Positions 7,335 to 16,100 of a DNA stretch of 64,000 bases are shown in pieces (within the stretch, counting starts at the first letter, position 1; each line of letters begins with the position of its first letter). The notes beneath the pieces were generated by a model that ran no database searches, was not told where the DNA came from, and worked only from the letters and a program-made list of their open reading frames with translations. The position numbers and the translations under genes were made by a program. This stretch comes from Microbulbifer sp. TB1203 (GTDB lineage: Bacteria > Pseudomonadota > Gammaproteobacteria > Pseudomonadales > Cellvibrionaceae). The stretch spans positions 1,674,001 through 1,738,000 of the forward strand of contig NZ_CP116899.1 of assembly GCF_030997045.1 (NCBI RefSeq), in the 5' to 3' direction.

Positions 7335-10300
7335 TTACCGTCGCGTAACCGAAACACCCCTGTCGCGAAGCTGTTGTGCCCATTCTGCCAGTCGCCAGCG
7401 AAGTTGTCTTGTGCTGATCCCGAGTGCTGCGGCCTGCTCCGCCCGCGTCGCGCCGGGCATGTCTCTGAGAACCTCCGCGGTACGGTCCAGCGGAGTCGTC
7501 GGTTGAACGCCGGAATGTCTGGACGGATGTTGCAGATATCCTTTACTCGGTACTTCACCGCGCTCCCAGTCATAGCCTTCGCGGCGCAGGCGACTGTACT
7601 TGCTGCTCGGCAATGATTCAAACGGAACGCCCGGACCTTCTCTCCCCAATCGACCTAATCTTCCCTGCCCACGTACATCGCGATATTGGTGGGGTTTGGT
7701 GTAGTCCCACGGCATGACATGTCCCTGATCTTCGAGTGCAGCTCGCAAACGGCCTTCAGGTACTTCGATCTTTTGGCCGCGCAAATTCGCTATCGGCGTA
7801 ACCTCGAGTTCCAACCTGATGCCAAGTTCTGATCCCGCCGTGTGGTAGCGACCGAAACGTGCATCCGAGTTCGTACCCATCGTGGTCTGCCCAACTTTCA
7901 TTACGGCACCAGTTTCTCTGTCACGCAAAACGTATAGCACGGGCGTTCCGTCGGGAATATCCAAATCAGCAAAGTTTTCAATAGGCTTAACCTGCCGAGT
8001 TCCGGTATCTACGCCGAGATCCACCGTACTGATCCGGCCATGGGGAGCGCCGGTTTCAGGAACGATTCTCGCCGGATGGTTGAGCGCTTCTCCCAGGCGC
8101 GGTTCCAGTTCACCCAACCGTCGGAAATGCCCGGCGATTTCGGCGCTGGCATCGACCACATCGCGGTGAGTTACCGATGCGTTTTCAATACCCTCTTCCA
8201 CTTGGGTAACGCGCTGCCTCAAAGCATCGAGTCCTTCCAGCAGCGGATGATCCGGATCGAAGGCACGCAGGTGCGCTTCTATTTCGTCGATCTTATTTTT
8301 GATTCTACCGCAGGCAAAGCTACAGACCTCACATACGACCTGGTCGACCGGCTTTCTCGCGGAGACATGGTGATCGGTATCTCCCACTCGCATGCGAGTA
8401 GTAGTTGAGGAGGCGAGCTCTGCATCCGAAAGATTCTTGGCCGGCGTACGCGGGTCTATGTCCGTTCTTGAACGACTCTGTTGCGATCGCGCCGCGGCGG
8501 CTTCGACCTCGGAATCGCTGCGCGTCCTTGTTTGTTCTTCAGTCGAACGGGAAGTGGGAGAGTCAGCTTCTTCCAGTCTCGCTCTTGCCGATCCCGGTGC
8601 TTCCGGTGCACTACGCCGCCCCAAAAGTCCCCCGGCACCGCCCGCAAACCAGTCTTCCGCCGATTTGAGGGTACTGCCCCAACGTCGGCTGGCGCTGGAG
8701 GTGTCTGAAATTTCCAGGCGAGAAAAGGCCCGATCGCGCAACCCGCCGGCTCTTGTTTGCGCCCTGCCAGCAAAACGTCCGATGGCGGAATCCGTCAGTC
8801 TCGCACGGGCGCGGCCAAGGCGTGAGGTGGGCGGTGTGCTGGGCCTGCTGGGGCCGCCCTGGGCACCGCGGGCGGCGGCCCTGGCACCAGCGGCACCGGA
8901 TGCCGCGCTGGAGGCAAAACGGCTGGCATCGAATTCGCCGCCCATGGCAACATCCGCCAGCTCCACCGCGCCGGCCAGACCCATGCCAACACCCAGGTCC
9001 GCCATGGCGCCGCGCACCGAGCTGCCACCGGCCGCCGGTACCCCCACATCCGCTCCGCCGGTCCGGGGCGCTGGGGCGCTTACGTCCGCTCCGCGAGTAC
9101 CGGGCCGTGCGCCAGCCCCCGGGCGGGCGCGGAGCGAGGAGGCACCGGACATGCCGCCAGCCATAACGAATCCCTGCCAGTTGAAGTCCTGCCCATAGGC
9201 TGCGTAAGCAAAACCCTGGGAAAGCCCCTCGGAGAGCATGTCGCCAGCCAAGTTGACCCCCACATTGATAGCGGTCTGCGCCGCCCGGCTGGCGCCGGCG
9301 CGCACCGCGCCCTGTACCGCCGCCTGGGCCAGGCCGTTGGCACCGGCGCCGATGGCCCCGCCCAGCGCGCCGCCGACGGCACCGATCACCATGGCCTGCA
9401 CCAGCCCGGTGTCCCACTCTTCGCCGGCGGCCCAGTTGTTGATCACCTGGATCAACCCTGCGGTAATGGCGCCGACTATGGCCCCCACCAGCACCACCGC
9501 AAGGAAGGGTGCGCCGGCTCCCAGGGTGAGTACGCTGACCACGATGGAGGCGATGATTACCAGCACGATCAGCACCACCGCAACCACGTCCTTCCAAGCC
9601 GGCTGTTCCTTGGAGGCGGCCATATTGGCTTCGCGGATGATCTTGCCGTCCAGCATTCCCTCCATATGGTCCAGATCCTGGACCAGTTCGGACAGGGAGT
9701 TGGCAATGGCCTCGTCCACCCTGGTGTAGATCTGCTCGGTGGCGCTTTCGAAACCAGCGGCCAGTTGCTGCATGCTGTCGGCCCCCTGGGCCGCACTCTC
9801 CTGGGCCTTTAGCACCTGCTTGTCGGCGAGCTGGCCCATGGAGGAAGTAGCCGCGCCCATCAACGTGGTCATCTGCCCGACAAAGCGGCCCTCTGCCTCG
9901 GCAGTGGCGGAGTCGTTGGCGGAGGAGATGGCGCCGAGCGCCTCGGCGGCGTTGAACCCGGCATTGAGCAACTGCATCTCGGCGCGACTGGCACCTTCCT
10001 CCATTTTTCCCAACAGGGAGCCCATGCCCCCTTCAAGCCCCTCGCGGGCCGGAGCCAACATCGCCGCCAATTCTTCAGGCTGCGGCGCATCACCGGCAGT
10101 GAGCTGCTCACGCAACTGCGCCAGGGTTATCTCCAGGGAAGTCATCGCGGAACCCACGCTGCGGGCCAGGCTTGCGGAGACACTGTGGGCCAGCTGTTCC
10201 ACCGCCAGCTGCTGGATATAACCTGAATCGTTGACTGCCTGACGCTGCTCCCGCTCCCGGCGGTCCAGGCTCTGCAAGGTGGCGGCCAGGGCTGCGTCCA

Positions 10301-12848
10301 CCGCCTGCAGGTTCATGTCCCGCACCTGGGCGAGACCGGCCAGGGTGCCGGCGCGACCGCTCTCCAGGCCGGAGGTAAGCCGCTCGATGGTGCTGTCCAG
10401 GGTGGATTGGGATTGACCGGCGCCGGAGATCACCGCGCAGCGGTACTGGGTGCGCTGCTCCCGCAGGTTGTAGCCCTTTCGCTGGGCCGTCTCGGTCATA
10501 TTTTTGTAGAAGCCGCTGGCGGTCTTGCAGGCGGCCTTTTGCTGCGCGTGGTAGCGGCGCACACTGAGGCAACCGTCCCAGAAACCGTCGTCGGCGTAGT
10601 TGCGGTCCCTCTTGCACCCCTCGTAGTGATCCACGTGTTCCTGGCCGCGACGGATGGCGCGGTTGCCGTACTCCACGCCCTTGGCCTCGTGATTCTCGCG
10701 CCCGGTGGAGAAGCGGGAATTCACCTCTCCCAGGGCGGTGGTCTCGCGGCGGGCGATGGATTCAGTGGCACCGGTGTAGGCGGCCTGCAGGCTGGCGATG
10801 GCGGCGTCGGTCTCGGCATTCACACGGGCCACGCTGGCGACGTGCTGGACGGCAACGTGCGCGCGGGCGGCGATTGCTGTGCCGGTAGCCAGGTTGCGCG
10901 CCACGGCGATACGCGCGGAGATGGCGGCCCGCTGCTCCGCCATGCTGTCTTCGATGGCGGCTTTGGTGGCCTCAGCCATGCCTCCTAGGCGCGCTGGAAC
11001 CTCGAATTGCACAAACGCAACCGCTTGTTGCACCTGGGCCGCAGCACCCTGCATAAAGGCGCCGATAGTGGCCAGGGCGGTGGCACGGCGCACCTCGTCG
11101 GCGGCGCTGCCCCGTTGTGCACCGGCAAACACCAAGCCTCGGGACAGCAGTGCGGCACGGCCGGGAACGGAACCGAGTTCCTCGCTGGCGGCTGTGTAGT
11201 CCTCGATGGCCGCATCCCGCGCGGCCTCCCCCTGGAGGAAGCCGCCCCCGGTCATGTCACCGCCTTCTCCCTCGCCTCCCTCGCCGCCGCCAGTTCCACC
11301 ACCTTCTCCGGCTGCCATACCCCCGGTCTCGGCGGCCACCGCTTCTCCCCCCTCGGTTTCCCGGTGCTCGCCCTCCCCGCCAGTTGGCGCTTGCGCCGTA
11401 GCGACGCTTTCCCCTCCGGAGCTAGCCGCCACCTCCGTAGGTATCTGCTCGGCGGTCTGCTGCAATTCCTCGCCTACCTCGCACTCACAGGCATCGTTGG
11501 GCTCTTCCCACTCGGGGAAAGAGACCTCACTCTCTTCCTGGACATCGTTGGGAGGTGCGTCCCCTTCCGGTTCCTCCGCGTCTTCCGATCGCGGTGGCGA
11601 CGCGGCGTTATAGCACTCACCGAGGCGCCGCCCCTGATCTTCGCCACCGCCCTCGCCACCTCCTTCGCCCTCTCCCCCGGCGCCAGCGGCGGGCTGTCCC
11701 GCCGCCGGCGCGGCTTCTCCACCCTCCTCTCCTTCGGCGGCCTCACAGGCCGCTTCCGGCTCCGCCTGTTCGGCGGCCGGGCTCTCCGCGGCGGCTTCGG
11801 TTTCCGCGGCCTGCTCCCCCTCTTGTCCGGCGGCCTGTTCGCCGCTTTCCGATTTGCCTCCGACTTCCCCGCTTGCGGCGCCTTCCGTCTTTTCGCCGGC
11901 AGCCTCACCACCTATACCCCCCGTAGCGGAGACGGGGCTCTCCACCCGGTGCGAGGCGATGGAGGTGATCTGGTGCTGCACCGCCCCGGAAATACCGTCC
12001 CCCTTCGCCGGGGCTGCGCGGCCGGGACCCGGGGCGACCTCATTCAGCAGAGGTTCCGCGGATTCACCGGCTACAACTGCATCCGCCACCCGGTCCGCGT
12101 GTCTCTCCCAGCGGTCGCCGGGGCGGCCCACATTGCCAGGAAGTTTGAGGCCGGAACGCTGCTGCACCGTGTGCGCCGCCTCGTGAGCGGAGAGACGCAG
12201 GTCTGGAGATTGGCGGAAGGCAATGCGATCGCTGGAGGTGTAGGCCAGCGCGCCCATCTGCTCGCTAGCCCTGCCGGCGGCGCCGCCGGTACTGGTGCGC
12301 ACACCGGAAATATCGTGGCGGCCGAAGGAGGCCTGAATCTGCTCCCCGTGGGGAAGGGGCTGGTTGGCGCCGGACAGCCCCTCGCTGGCGATGCGCTGGA
12401 TAGCTCCGGGACTGCGTTTTTGCCCTTCCGCAGAGGAGCGATGCTGCACCAGCTCCTGATCGCAACTGGCGCATTTGGCCTGAACACTGCAAGTGGGCGG
12501 ACCGTAGTCATGGCAGTCCCACATCTGCACCGGGTGTATCTGGAACTGAGTGGCGGCTTCGCCCTCCCTCTCCTCCTCAGCGCACTCGCTGCACAGCCGC
12601 TGGACCGGGGCAGCCTCCTGTTGCTCCTCCTCCTCTTCCTCGGCACATTCGGCGCACATGCGCTGCACCAGAGAGGACTGCGACGCGGAAAAACCGGTCT
12701 CTTCCTGCCGGGCGCCGGTAGCCATACCCTGCCAGAGCGGGTTGAACTGACGCTCCGCGGCCGCAGTCTCCCCGTCACGGCTGCGGCCGGCGGGGCTTGT
12801 CTTGTTCGCGGCGGCCGAGTCTCCGGCCTTGGCCTGCAAATTGCCCAT
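7335..12848 (-). CDS. Giant eCIS-core (DUF4157) protein with GIY-YIG-like C-terminus
   Basis: An 1837-aa protein. Residues 1-70 are a leader shared with the 1240-aa neighbour (MGNLQAKAG ... FNPLWQGMATGARQE ... LVQRMCAECAEEE), with CxxC pairs recurring to residue 130. DUF4157 spans about 155-230 and includes HEAAHTVQQ at 222-230. Residues 290-520 are Gly/Glu/Ala-rich low complexity, followed by long coiled-coil helices. A hydrophobic stretch lies at about 1086-1165, then an Arg/Ser-rich linker. From residue 1637 VLYVLRDRETGAVMKVGQT ... RFGRYH fits a GIY-YIG-type nuclease core, and AAALGISTRQLRWRLAEW (about 1799) looks like a helix-turn-helix. This is the build of a delivered polymorphic toxin. 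Its own Shine-Dalgarno is weak; a small leader ORF ends 12 bases upstream. Confidence 0.8.
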   Translation of the reverse strand: MGNLQAKAGDSAAANKTSPAGRSRDGETAAAERQFNPLWQGMATGARQEETGFSASQSSLVQRMCAECAEEEEEEQQEAAPVQRLCSECAEEEREGEAATQFQIHPVQMWDCHDYGPPTCSVQAKCASCDQELVQHRSSAEGQKRSPGAIQRIASEGLSGANQPLPHGEQIQASFGRHDISGVRTSTGGAAGRASEQMGALAYTSSDRIAFRQSPDLRLSAHEAAHTVQQRSGLKLPGNVGRPGDRWERHADRVADAVVAGESAEPLLNEVAPGPGRAAPAKGDGISGAVQHQITSIASHRVESPVSATGGIGGEAAGEKTEGAASGEVGGKSESGEQAAGQEGEQAAETEAAAESPAAEQAEPEAACEAAEGEEGGEAAPAAGQPAAGAGGEGEGGGEGGGEDQGRRLGECYNAASPPRSEDAEEPEGDAPPNDVQEESEVSFPEWEEPNDACECEVGEELQQTAEQIPTEVAASSGGESVATAQAPTGGEGEHRETEGGEAVAAETGGMAAGEGGGTGGGEGGEGEGGDMTGGGFLQGEAARDAAIEDYTAASEELGSVPGRAALLSRGLVFAGAQRGSAADEVRRATALATIGAFMQGAAAQVQQAVAFVQFEVPARLGGMAEATKAAIEDSMAEQRAAISARIAVARNLATGTAIAARAHVAVQHVASVARVNAETDAAIASLQAAYTGATESIARRETTALGEVNSRFSTGRENHEAKGVEYGNRAIRRGQEHVDHYEGCKRDRNYADDGFWDGCLSVRRYHAQQKAACKTASGFYKNMTETAQRKGYNLREQRTQYRCAVISGAGQSQSTLDSTIERLTSGLESGRAGTLAGLAQVRDMNLQAVDAALAATLQSLDRREREQRQAVNDSGYIQQLAVEQLAHSVSASLARSVGSAMTSLEITLAQLREQLTAGDAPQPEELAAMLAPAREGLEGGMGSLLGKMEEGASRAEMQLLNAGFNAAEALGAISSANDSATAEAEGRFVGQMTTLMGAATSSMGQLADKQVLKAQESAAQGADSMQQLAAGFESATEQIYTRVDEAIANSLSELVQDLDHMEGMLDGKIIREANMAASKEQPAWKDVVAVVLIVLVIIASIVVSVLTLGAGAPFLAVVLVGAIVGAITAGLIQVINNWAAGEEWDTGLVQAMVIGAVGGALGGAIGAGANGLAQAAVQGAVRAGASRAAQTAINVGVNLAGDMLSEGLSQGFAYAAYGQDFNWQGFVMAGGMSGASSLRARPGAGARPGTRGADVSAPAPRTGGADVGVPAAGGSSVRGAMADLGVGMGLAGAVELADVAMGGEFDASRFASSAASGAAGARAAARGAQGGPSRPSTPPTSRLGRARARLTDSAIGRFAGRAQTRAGGLRDRAFSRLEISDTSSASRRWGSTLKSAEDWFAGGAGGLLGRRSAPEAPGSARARLEEADSPTSRSTEEQTRTRSDSEVEAAAARSQQSRSRTDIDPRTPAKNLSDAELASSTTTRMRVGDTDHHVSARKPVDQVVCEVCSFACGRIKNKIDEIEAHLRAFDPDHPLLEGLDALRQRVTQVEEGIENASVTHRDVVDASAEIAGHFRRLGELEPRLGEALNHPARIVPETGAPHGRISTVDLGVDTGTRQVKPIENFADLDIPDGTPVLYVLRDRETGAVMKVGQTTMGTNSDARFGRYHTAGSELGIRLELEVTPIANLRGQKIEVPEGRLRAALEDQGHVMPWDYTKPHQYRDVRGQGRLGRLGREGPGVPFESLPSSKYSRLRREGYDWERGEVPSKGYLQHPSRHSGVQPTTPLDRTAEVLRDMPGATRAEQAAALGISTRQLRWRLAEWAQQLRDRGVSVTRR

Positions 12849-12860
12849 GGAATTTCGGCG

Positions 12861-12962
12861 CTACCTAAACAATATGCCGCGATCGAGCACAAAACTACTG
12901 CGTGCTATAACAATTTCCGGAAATCTGCTGGAAACCTTTACCCCATAATCCATGCGATTCAT
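12861..12962 (-). CDS. 33-codon leader ORF / remnant of upstream gene 3' end
   Basis: An ATG at 12962 with a GGAGGA site upstream opens a 33-codon frame (MNRMDYGVKVSSRFPE ...) that ends at TAG 12861-12863, 12 bases before the start of the 1837-aa gene. Its last residues IARSSFVLDRGILFR match the C-terminus of the 1469-aa protein at 16864 (IVRSGFVLDRGIVLK), also at DNA level. It is therefore a duplicated gene end. Its ATG overlaps the TGA of the preceding small ORF (ATGA), so translation could be coupled through it to the giant gene. Whether the peptide itself matters is unknown. Confidence 0.45.
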   Translation of the reverse strand: MNRMDYGVKVSSRFPEIVIARSSFVLDRGILFR

Positions 12963-13105
12963 ATAAATTCCTCCAAAAACTTAGACAGGATCTTTTCTTT
13001 CTTATAATCCTTCCAATACTTCCCTTTCCCCAGAAGATGTTTCACAACTACTGCGCGTGCGCCTGGCTGCGTTCGACGGTGCTGACGTGCCAGTCCAGCC
13101 GACAT
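12959..13105 (-). CDS. Hypothetical 48-aa basic peptide ORF
   Basis: A frame of 48 codons starts at ATG 13105 (TTGAGG directly upstream), 10 bases after the stop of the 1240-aa eCIS-core gene. It ends in TGA, overlapping the ATG of the 33-codon ORF. The second half is rich in Lys and aromatic residues (LLGKGKYWKDYKKEKILSKF), unlike typical out-of-frame translations here. It could be a remnant of a toxin C-terminus left by duplication, or a genuine small protein. No family recognised. Confidence 0.3.
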   Translation of the reverse strand: MSAGLARQHRRTQPGARAVVVKHLLGKGKYWKDYKKEKILSKFLEEFI

Positions 13106-13115
13106 CCTCAATAAT

Positions 13116-16100
13116 TTATTCCATTTCCTCCTCGAGTGCCTTACTTGCCTCATCGAATAATTTATCCGCGCGTTGATCCAATTTTTTGGCAGTGTCTTCG
13201 TCGCCGCTGTTGCGCGCATCGCGAGCCCATTCCTTGAGGATTCCGCCGATAGTCTCCAGCTTGTCGGCTTTACTTTGTTCGCCAGCTCCACCCCCTTCAG
13301 GCTTACCTTTAGGTGCGTTTTGGTCCTCGGTTTCTTGAGGTGGTGGATTCAATAAATTTTCCAACCATTGCTGATCTTCGTCGGTCCACTCCAACGGCTT
13401 TTCCGCCTTTTGTTTATCCTCTTGTTTATCCTCTTGTTTGTCTTCGGGCTTTTCCTCGGGCGGCTTTTCCTCGGGAGGAAGTCCACTTGGCGGTTTTTGG
13501 CCCGCGCCTTTACCCGGTGGAGTACCCTGCTGCGCTTGGCCGCCCTGGCCGGCGCCGCTGCCTTCACCTTTGCCACCACCCTCGCCCTTACCACCCTCGC
13601 CCTTACCACCCTCGCCTTTACCACCCTCGCCTTTACCACCCTGGCCTTTACCACCCTGGCCTTGGCCCTGGCCGCCACCTTCTCCCTGTCCGCCGCCGCT
13701 CTCGCCCTGCTTGCCTCCGGCGTTACCCCCACCGTCTCCACCGCCGTCTTTGCCGCCGCCGCTCGGCGTGCAAGTGGCGCAAGCGGAGGGCGGCTGCGTG
13801 CCCGGTGCCACCGGCGCGGGCGGGCTGGCGACGTCGGTCATCATTTGCGAAAGGATGTACTTGCCTGCGGTGTCACTGCAGTTTTGGTAGTGAATGGCCC
13901 GGATCACATCGCCGGACAAGCGGTTGGCGCTCGCCAGATCCAGGAATTTCTGCACGTGTTGCCAGGTGGCCGGGACGCCGGGTTCCAGCTCGTAGCAAGG
14001 CAGCGGTTTCTTCTGCGCCTCAGCGTCAATGGCTTTGCGTGCTTCCTTGTAGCTGGCAGGCGGCGGCTTTTCCTGAGCCTCGCCACCGTCCTCGCCCCCT
14101 GAGGATTTACCCGAACCGCTGGACTCGCCCATTTTTCCGGCACCCGGGATTTCAAAGCAGCCGGGTTCGGCTTCAATCTTGCAATCCAGTTTTTCATCGA
14201 AACTGCAACTGCTACCGCCCAGCTCGATCACCTCCTTCAAGCCAAAACCCTCGATTGTCTGCTTGATCCATTTCACAAACGAAGTCAGCAATTCAGTTTC
14301 CAGCAGTTTACAGGCCATGCGATTGAGCAGTGACTGGAATGCGCAGGCCTTGGTCACCGTCCATACCACAAAGGACATCGCAAACTGGCCGACGATGCCC
14401 CACAGGCAGCCCCAACCCGGTGGAAAGCCGCAGGAAATAGCCTGAAATATCAGGCGGATGGGAATTTCCAACTGGCCGATAAAGGAACTGATTTTTTGTC
14501 CTTCGGTAACCATAGCACTAAAGGTTTTCATAACTTCGAAAACATCCTCGAACTTGGCCTTTATTTTATCAACCAGATCGTGGATTTTCTCTCCTGCTTC
14601 CTTAAACGGCTTAAGCAAATCTTCCATCGCCTCGCCGATACCAGTTTCCTTGTCGATCAGCTTCCAGAATTTTTGCGCGGCGCCATCAATGATGGCATCG
14701 ATGCAATTCTGGAACAGGCGCAGCATCAAAGCTGCGACGATCGGAAAGCCCTTCTTGATGCCTTTCAAAATGGTCGATAGAACACTTTTCTTCCATCCGC
14801 CCAGCTTGACATCACCGGCCTTTGGCAACTTATCGACGGATTTATTGAAACGATCCTTTATTCCGGCGAAGAATTTTTTAACTTTTTCCCAACCCTCCCC
14901 AAAATGGAAGGCGATCTTTCCGATCAGGGCGCCCAGCTTTCCGCTCCACAACCAGATACTGCGGGTATCCTTGTGAAAGGACGCCAGAGAATCGCCACCG
15001 CTGATATTGAGAAGGTCGTCGATTTCCACTTTGACGATGATGGCGGATTCATTGGTCAGAAAAGGTTCGGCCATATCCCTTGACCACTTACCGCGACGCG
15101 ACTCCCAGGCGTCCAGGGCTTTGCTTTCCGCCCGCTGCACCAGCGGCCTGGATTTTCGCAACAGCGGCCTTTTGGATATCGATTTTTGCCGCAGGTCTTT
15201 ATTTCCGCGATCTGGCTTGTCTGCGGGCTTGCCAACCCCGGTCTGCGCGGACCCCGGCAGCGGAGATTTGTTCAGGGTTGTCGGCTTCTTCTTGCGCGGA
15301 ATATTTTTCTTCAATGAATCGAGGTGGTCGCTTACGGCTTTCAGTCGCTTGCCAAAACCCTGGGTGTTGAGATTTTTGTGCAAGTCGAAATACAGCCACA
15401 GACCGTCGCGGTAGGGGTACATCCAGATTCTGTGCTCAGAACCAGCGGGGTGCAGCAGGGCATCACCTTTCTTCGTGGCCTGAGTATCAAAATCCTTGTA
15501 GTTGAGCGCATCGGGTATTTTGAGCTGATTCTGCTTGAGTTCCTTTACCTCCACCGTGTCGCTGTTGGCGTCCTTGGCAAAGCGCGGCAGGCCGGTTTGA
15601 TAATTGGTGAGCTGTTTGTTGCCGCCCAGAATCGAGGCCTTGGTCGCCGGTTTTAAATCTCCCACCCACACTTCGCCGGGAAAGCTGCCGCTGACCTTGT
15701 CGCCAACCATACGCGGTTCGCGCTTCAGCGTTCCGGCCGTTTTGGTTGGGTGCTGAACCAAGCGTGCCTTGTCGGGGTAATCGTCGGGGAAGTTGGCGTA
15801 GCCTTTTTTCTGGCTGGTTATTTTATCCACCTCACAATCGTAAAAAATCCCGGCGACAGTGGTGGCAGGTTTGGACTTATAAAAATCGGCCCAGCCCACC
15901 GCGCACTTGTTGTATTTGCTTTTACCTCTGGCGGTATTGCCGGGGATCGGTGCTTCGGTCACCAGGGCGGAATTGCCCGAATCCTTTATGAGGCGCGCCT
16001 CCACTTCGTTGTGAATGGCAGTGCCGGGCTTGGAACCGGTTACCTGGCGCACGTAGGGTGCGGTCTTTTTCTTGTTGTCGCGCTGCACCGACGGCGCGCC

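Noticed and set aside
11007..13007. A 666-codon plus-strand frame over the 5' part of the giant eCIS-core gene
   Set aside because: Antisense shadow of a low-complexity GC-rich region; no ribosome site or recognisable domain, and the minus strand encodes DUF4157.
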